Made by a program: the position numbers and the translations under genes. 64,000 nt of DNA, from the NCBI RefSeq assembly GCF_033283405.1, contig NZ_JAWMQR010000001.1:1240001-1304000 (forward strand), read 5' to 3'. Of the stretch, positions 62,804 through 64,000 are shown piece by piece; the stretch's first letter is position 1, and each line of letters begins with the position of its first letter. The notes beneath the pieces were generated by a model. The model did not search any database and was not told the origin of the DNA. It was given only the letters and a program-made list of their open reading frames with translations. This DNA comes from Halioxenophilus sp033283405 (lineage in GTDB: Bacteria; Pseudomonadota; Gammaproteobacteria; Pseudomonadales; Cellvibrionaceae).

Positions 62804-63709
62804 GTAGTACCTTTCGTTTTTAAATTTTTTGTTTAGTTAAGGTATTTACACAAACAGCGGCAATAGCAGAAAAATAAAGCTGACCAATTCCTGCTGTAAC
62901 CCGGCAACAAAAACATTAAACCCCACAACTACCACCGGGTATTTTTCTGCAGGAGTGCCAACCAATTGCATTTCCAATGAGTGGCGCAAACGAAAAAATA
63001 GTCGGTCAATCCAATGCAGAAAATTACCGCTCCGTGCAACTGCGTGAGACGCCGAAAACATGACCGACCAAAGACTTTTGCCATCGCCCGATAGCGCTTA
63101 AAAAATGCAAATCCGGGTTTTAAATAAAGCCACAATAGCGAAAAGAGACAGTCAACAGACGCCTGATTTTCGAAGGTCTTCTCCTATCAACCATCGAACC
63201 AGGCCCAAAAGCCGACGCAAAATTACTCATGAATAGCAGGAGTAATAAACTGTCAGACTTTCCAGGCCAACAGGCTGGCAAATTAATCACTTCGAAGCTA
63301 GTGGCGGGTTGCCGGCCAACCACCTCCGCACCACCGCGCGCAATCTACAACAGATCAATCTAATAAAACTGTGAACTTCGCCCTCACCGGGAAGGTGCCT
63401 GCCGGGCGTGTGAGGCATCCCCAAAAAAGAGCCGCTAAATGCACATCAGCCGTCGCCAAAATTGTCTGAATCGGATCAGCGAAATACCTGTACCAGCAGT
63501 CGCTCCTCTTCGCCCTCGCCGGCGGCCCGATTCAAATTTGGATAAGGTGTATGATCACGCCATTAGTGAGTCGGCTTGGCTACCTGGCCAGCGGCTGTGG
63601 CCAGATTCACTCCCGGCCACGTGTGCCGCAGATAAATAAATGAACAATAAACTTAGCGGCGGCTCTCCTGCCGGCGACTGCCGCCCACCTGCGTGGATGA
63701 GAGGAAACA
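62804..63709. other. Long intergenic region between GMC oxidase and SDR genes
   Basis: About 900 bp between divergent genes. A 71-codon minus-strand open frame (62846-63061) ends in a hydrophobic stretch (VSFIFLLLPLFV) but lacks a good ribosome site, so it is not called. The region must contain the promoters of both genes. No repeat, RNA or operator was recognised with confidence. Confidence 0.5.
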
Positions 63710-64000
63710 ATGACAGGCTCTTCAGAAAAACCCGTTGTAATTATCACTGGTGCCAGCTCCGGTATTGGCGAAACCACCGCCCGTCGCTTTGCCGAGGGCG
63801 GCTTTAATATTGTCGCCGTTGCCCGCCGCAAAGAGCGCCTGCAAGAGCTGGCCGCGCAGCTGGCTGAGAAAGCCCAGGTGGTGGTGGTGGCGGGTGACGT
63901 GCGTGAAGCCGATATTCCCAAACGCGCCGTGGAGGCCGCCATCAACAATTTTGGCCGCCTCGACTGCCTGGTGAATAACGCCGGTGCCGGCAAGTGGGCG
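63710..64000 (+). CDS. Short-chain dehydrogenase/reductase (3' end outside window)
   Basis: The visible 97 residues show a classical SDR N-terminus: VVIITGASSGIGETTARRFAE (glycine motif at 13-20), VVAGDVRE, and LDCLVNNAGAGKW at the edge. GAGG sits 5-6 nt before ATG 63710. The catalytic Tyr-Lys lies beyond the window. The sequence resembles YdfG/NAD(P)-dependent alcohol or hydroxysteroid dehydrogenases. It is divergent from the cholesterol-oxidase-like gene, and an oxidoreductive role in the same pathway is plausible but unproven. Confidence 0.9.
   Translation, partial: MTGSSEKPVVIITGASSGIGETTARRFAEGGFNIVAVARRKERLQELAAQLAEKAQVVVVAGDVREADIPKRAVEAAINNFGRLDCLVNNAGAGKWA

Noticed and set aside
62846..63061. 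A 71-codon minus-strand frame with a hydrophobic C-terminus
   Set aside because: Possible small membrane peptide, but no convincing ribosome site and no recognised family; left in the intergenic description.

Overview
The window looks like chromosomal DNA of an aerobic, catabolically versatile gammaproteobacterium, probably a marine relative of the Spongiibacter/Zhongshania/Halieaceae type. This is inferred from gene content (Rieske oxygenases, TonB receptor, many CoA-linked enzymes, GC-rich codon use) and not from a marker gene. No rRNA, tRNA, CRISPR array, complete insertion sequence or prophage was seen. Both edges cut genes: a TetR regulator on the left and a short-chain dehydrogenase on the right.

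Region 1 (1-19.4 kb) is catabolic. It holds a TetR regulator, two Rieske oxygenase alpha subunits, a Rieske ferredoxin, an APH-fold kinase-like protein, an MFS exporter, an acyl-CoA synthetase, an AcuI-type reductase and an adjacent pair of acyl-CoA dehydrogenases. It ends with a VOC protein, a fused indolepyruvate ferredoxin oxidoreductase, a nitronate-monooxygenase-family flavoprotein and an aldo/keto reductase. Together they could hydroxylate a cyclic or aliphatic substrate, activate it with CoA and oxidise it.

Region 2 (19.4-24 kb) is an AT-rich, gene-poor island. It carries a 12-copy heptanucleotide repeat directly in front of a putative secreted-protein gene whose signal peptide is broken by an in-frame TGA. 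A Sel1/TPR-like hypothetical protein and a PAP2 phosphatase follow.

Region 3 (24-36.2 kb) is a plus-strand run of small housekeeping-type genes: M74-like endopeptidase, cysteine-dioxygenase-like cupin, GNAT, GFA, NYN-LOTUS, J-domain, DUF924, MarR, cupin, M50-like, PaiB, HD and PNPOx-like proteins. It also contains the remnant of an MFS transporter.

Region 4 (36.2-41 kb) is a tightly overlapping minus-strand operon for a CO-dehydrogenase-like molybdenum hydroxylase (G-M-S-L). The large subunit has an extra C-terminal beta-rich domain, and a clear operator-like palindrome lies upstream.

Region 5 (41.4-63 kb) is mostly minus strand and looks like a steroid or sterol catabolic locus. It includes a 3-ketosteroid-delta1-dehydrogenase-like flavoprotein, an adrenodoxin-type ferredoxin, two crotonases, a TonB receptor, an SDR and two AraC regulators. 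It also includes a heteromeric class III CoA-transferase pair, HyuA/HyuB and a Tat-exported cholesterol-oxidase-like GMC enzyme. Functions are read from motifs, and the steroid assignment is an inference from the combination. A shared 18-bp inverted repeat near 2.1 kb and 55.8 kb suggests that regions 1 and 5 answer to one regulator.
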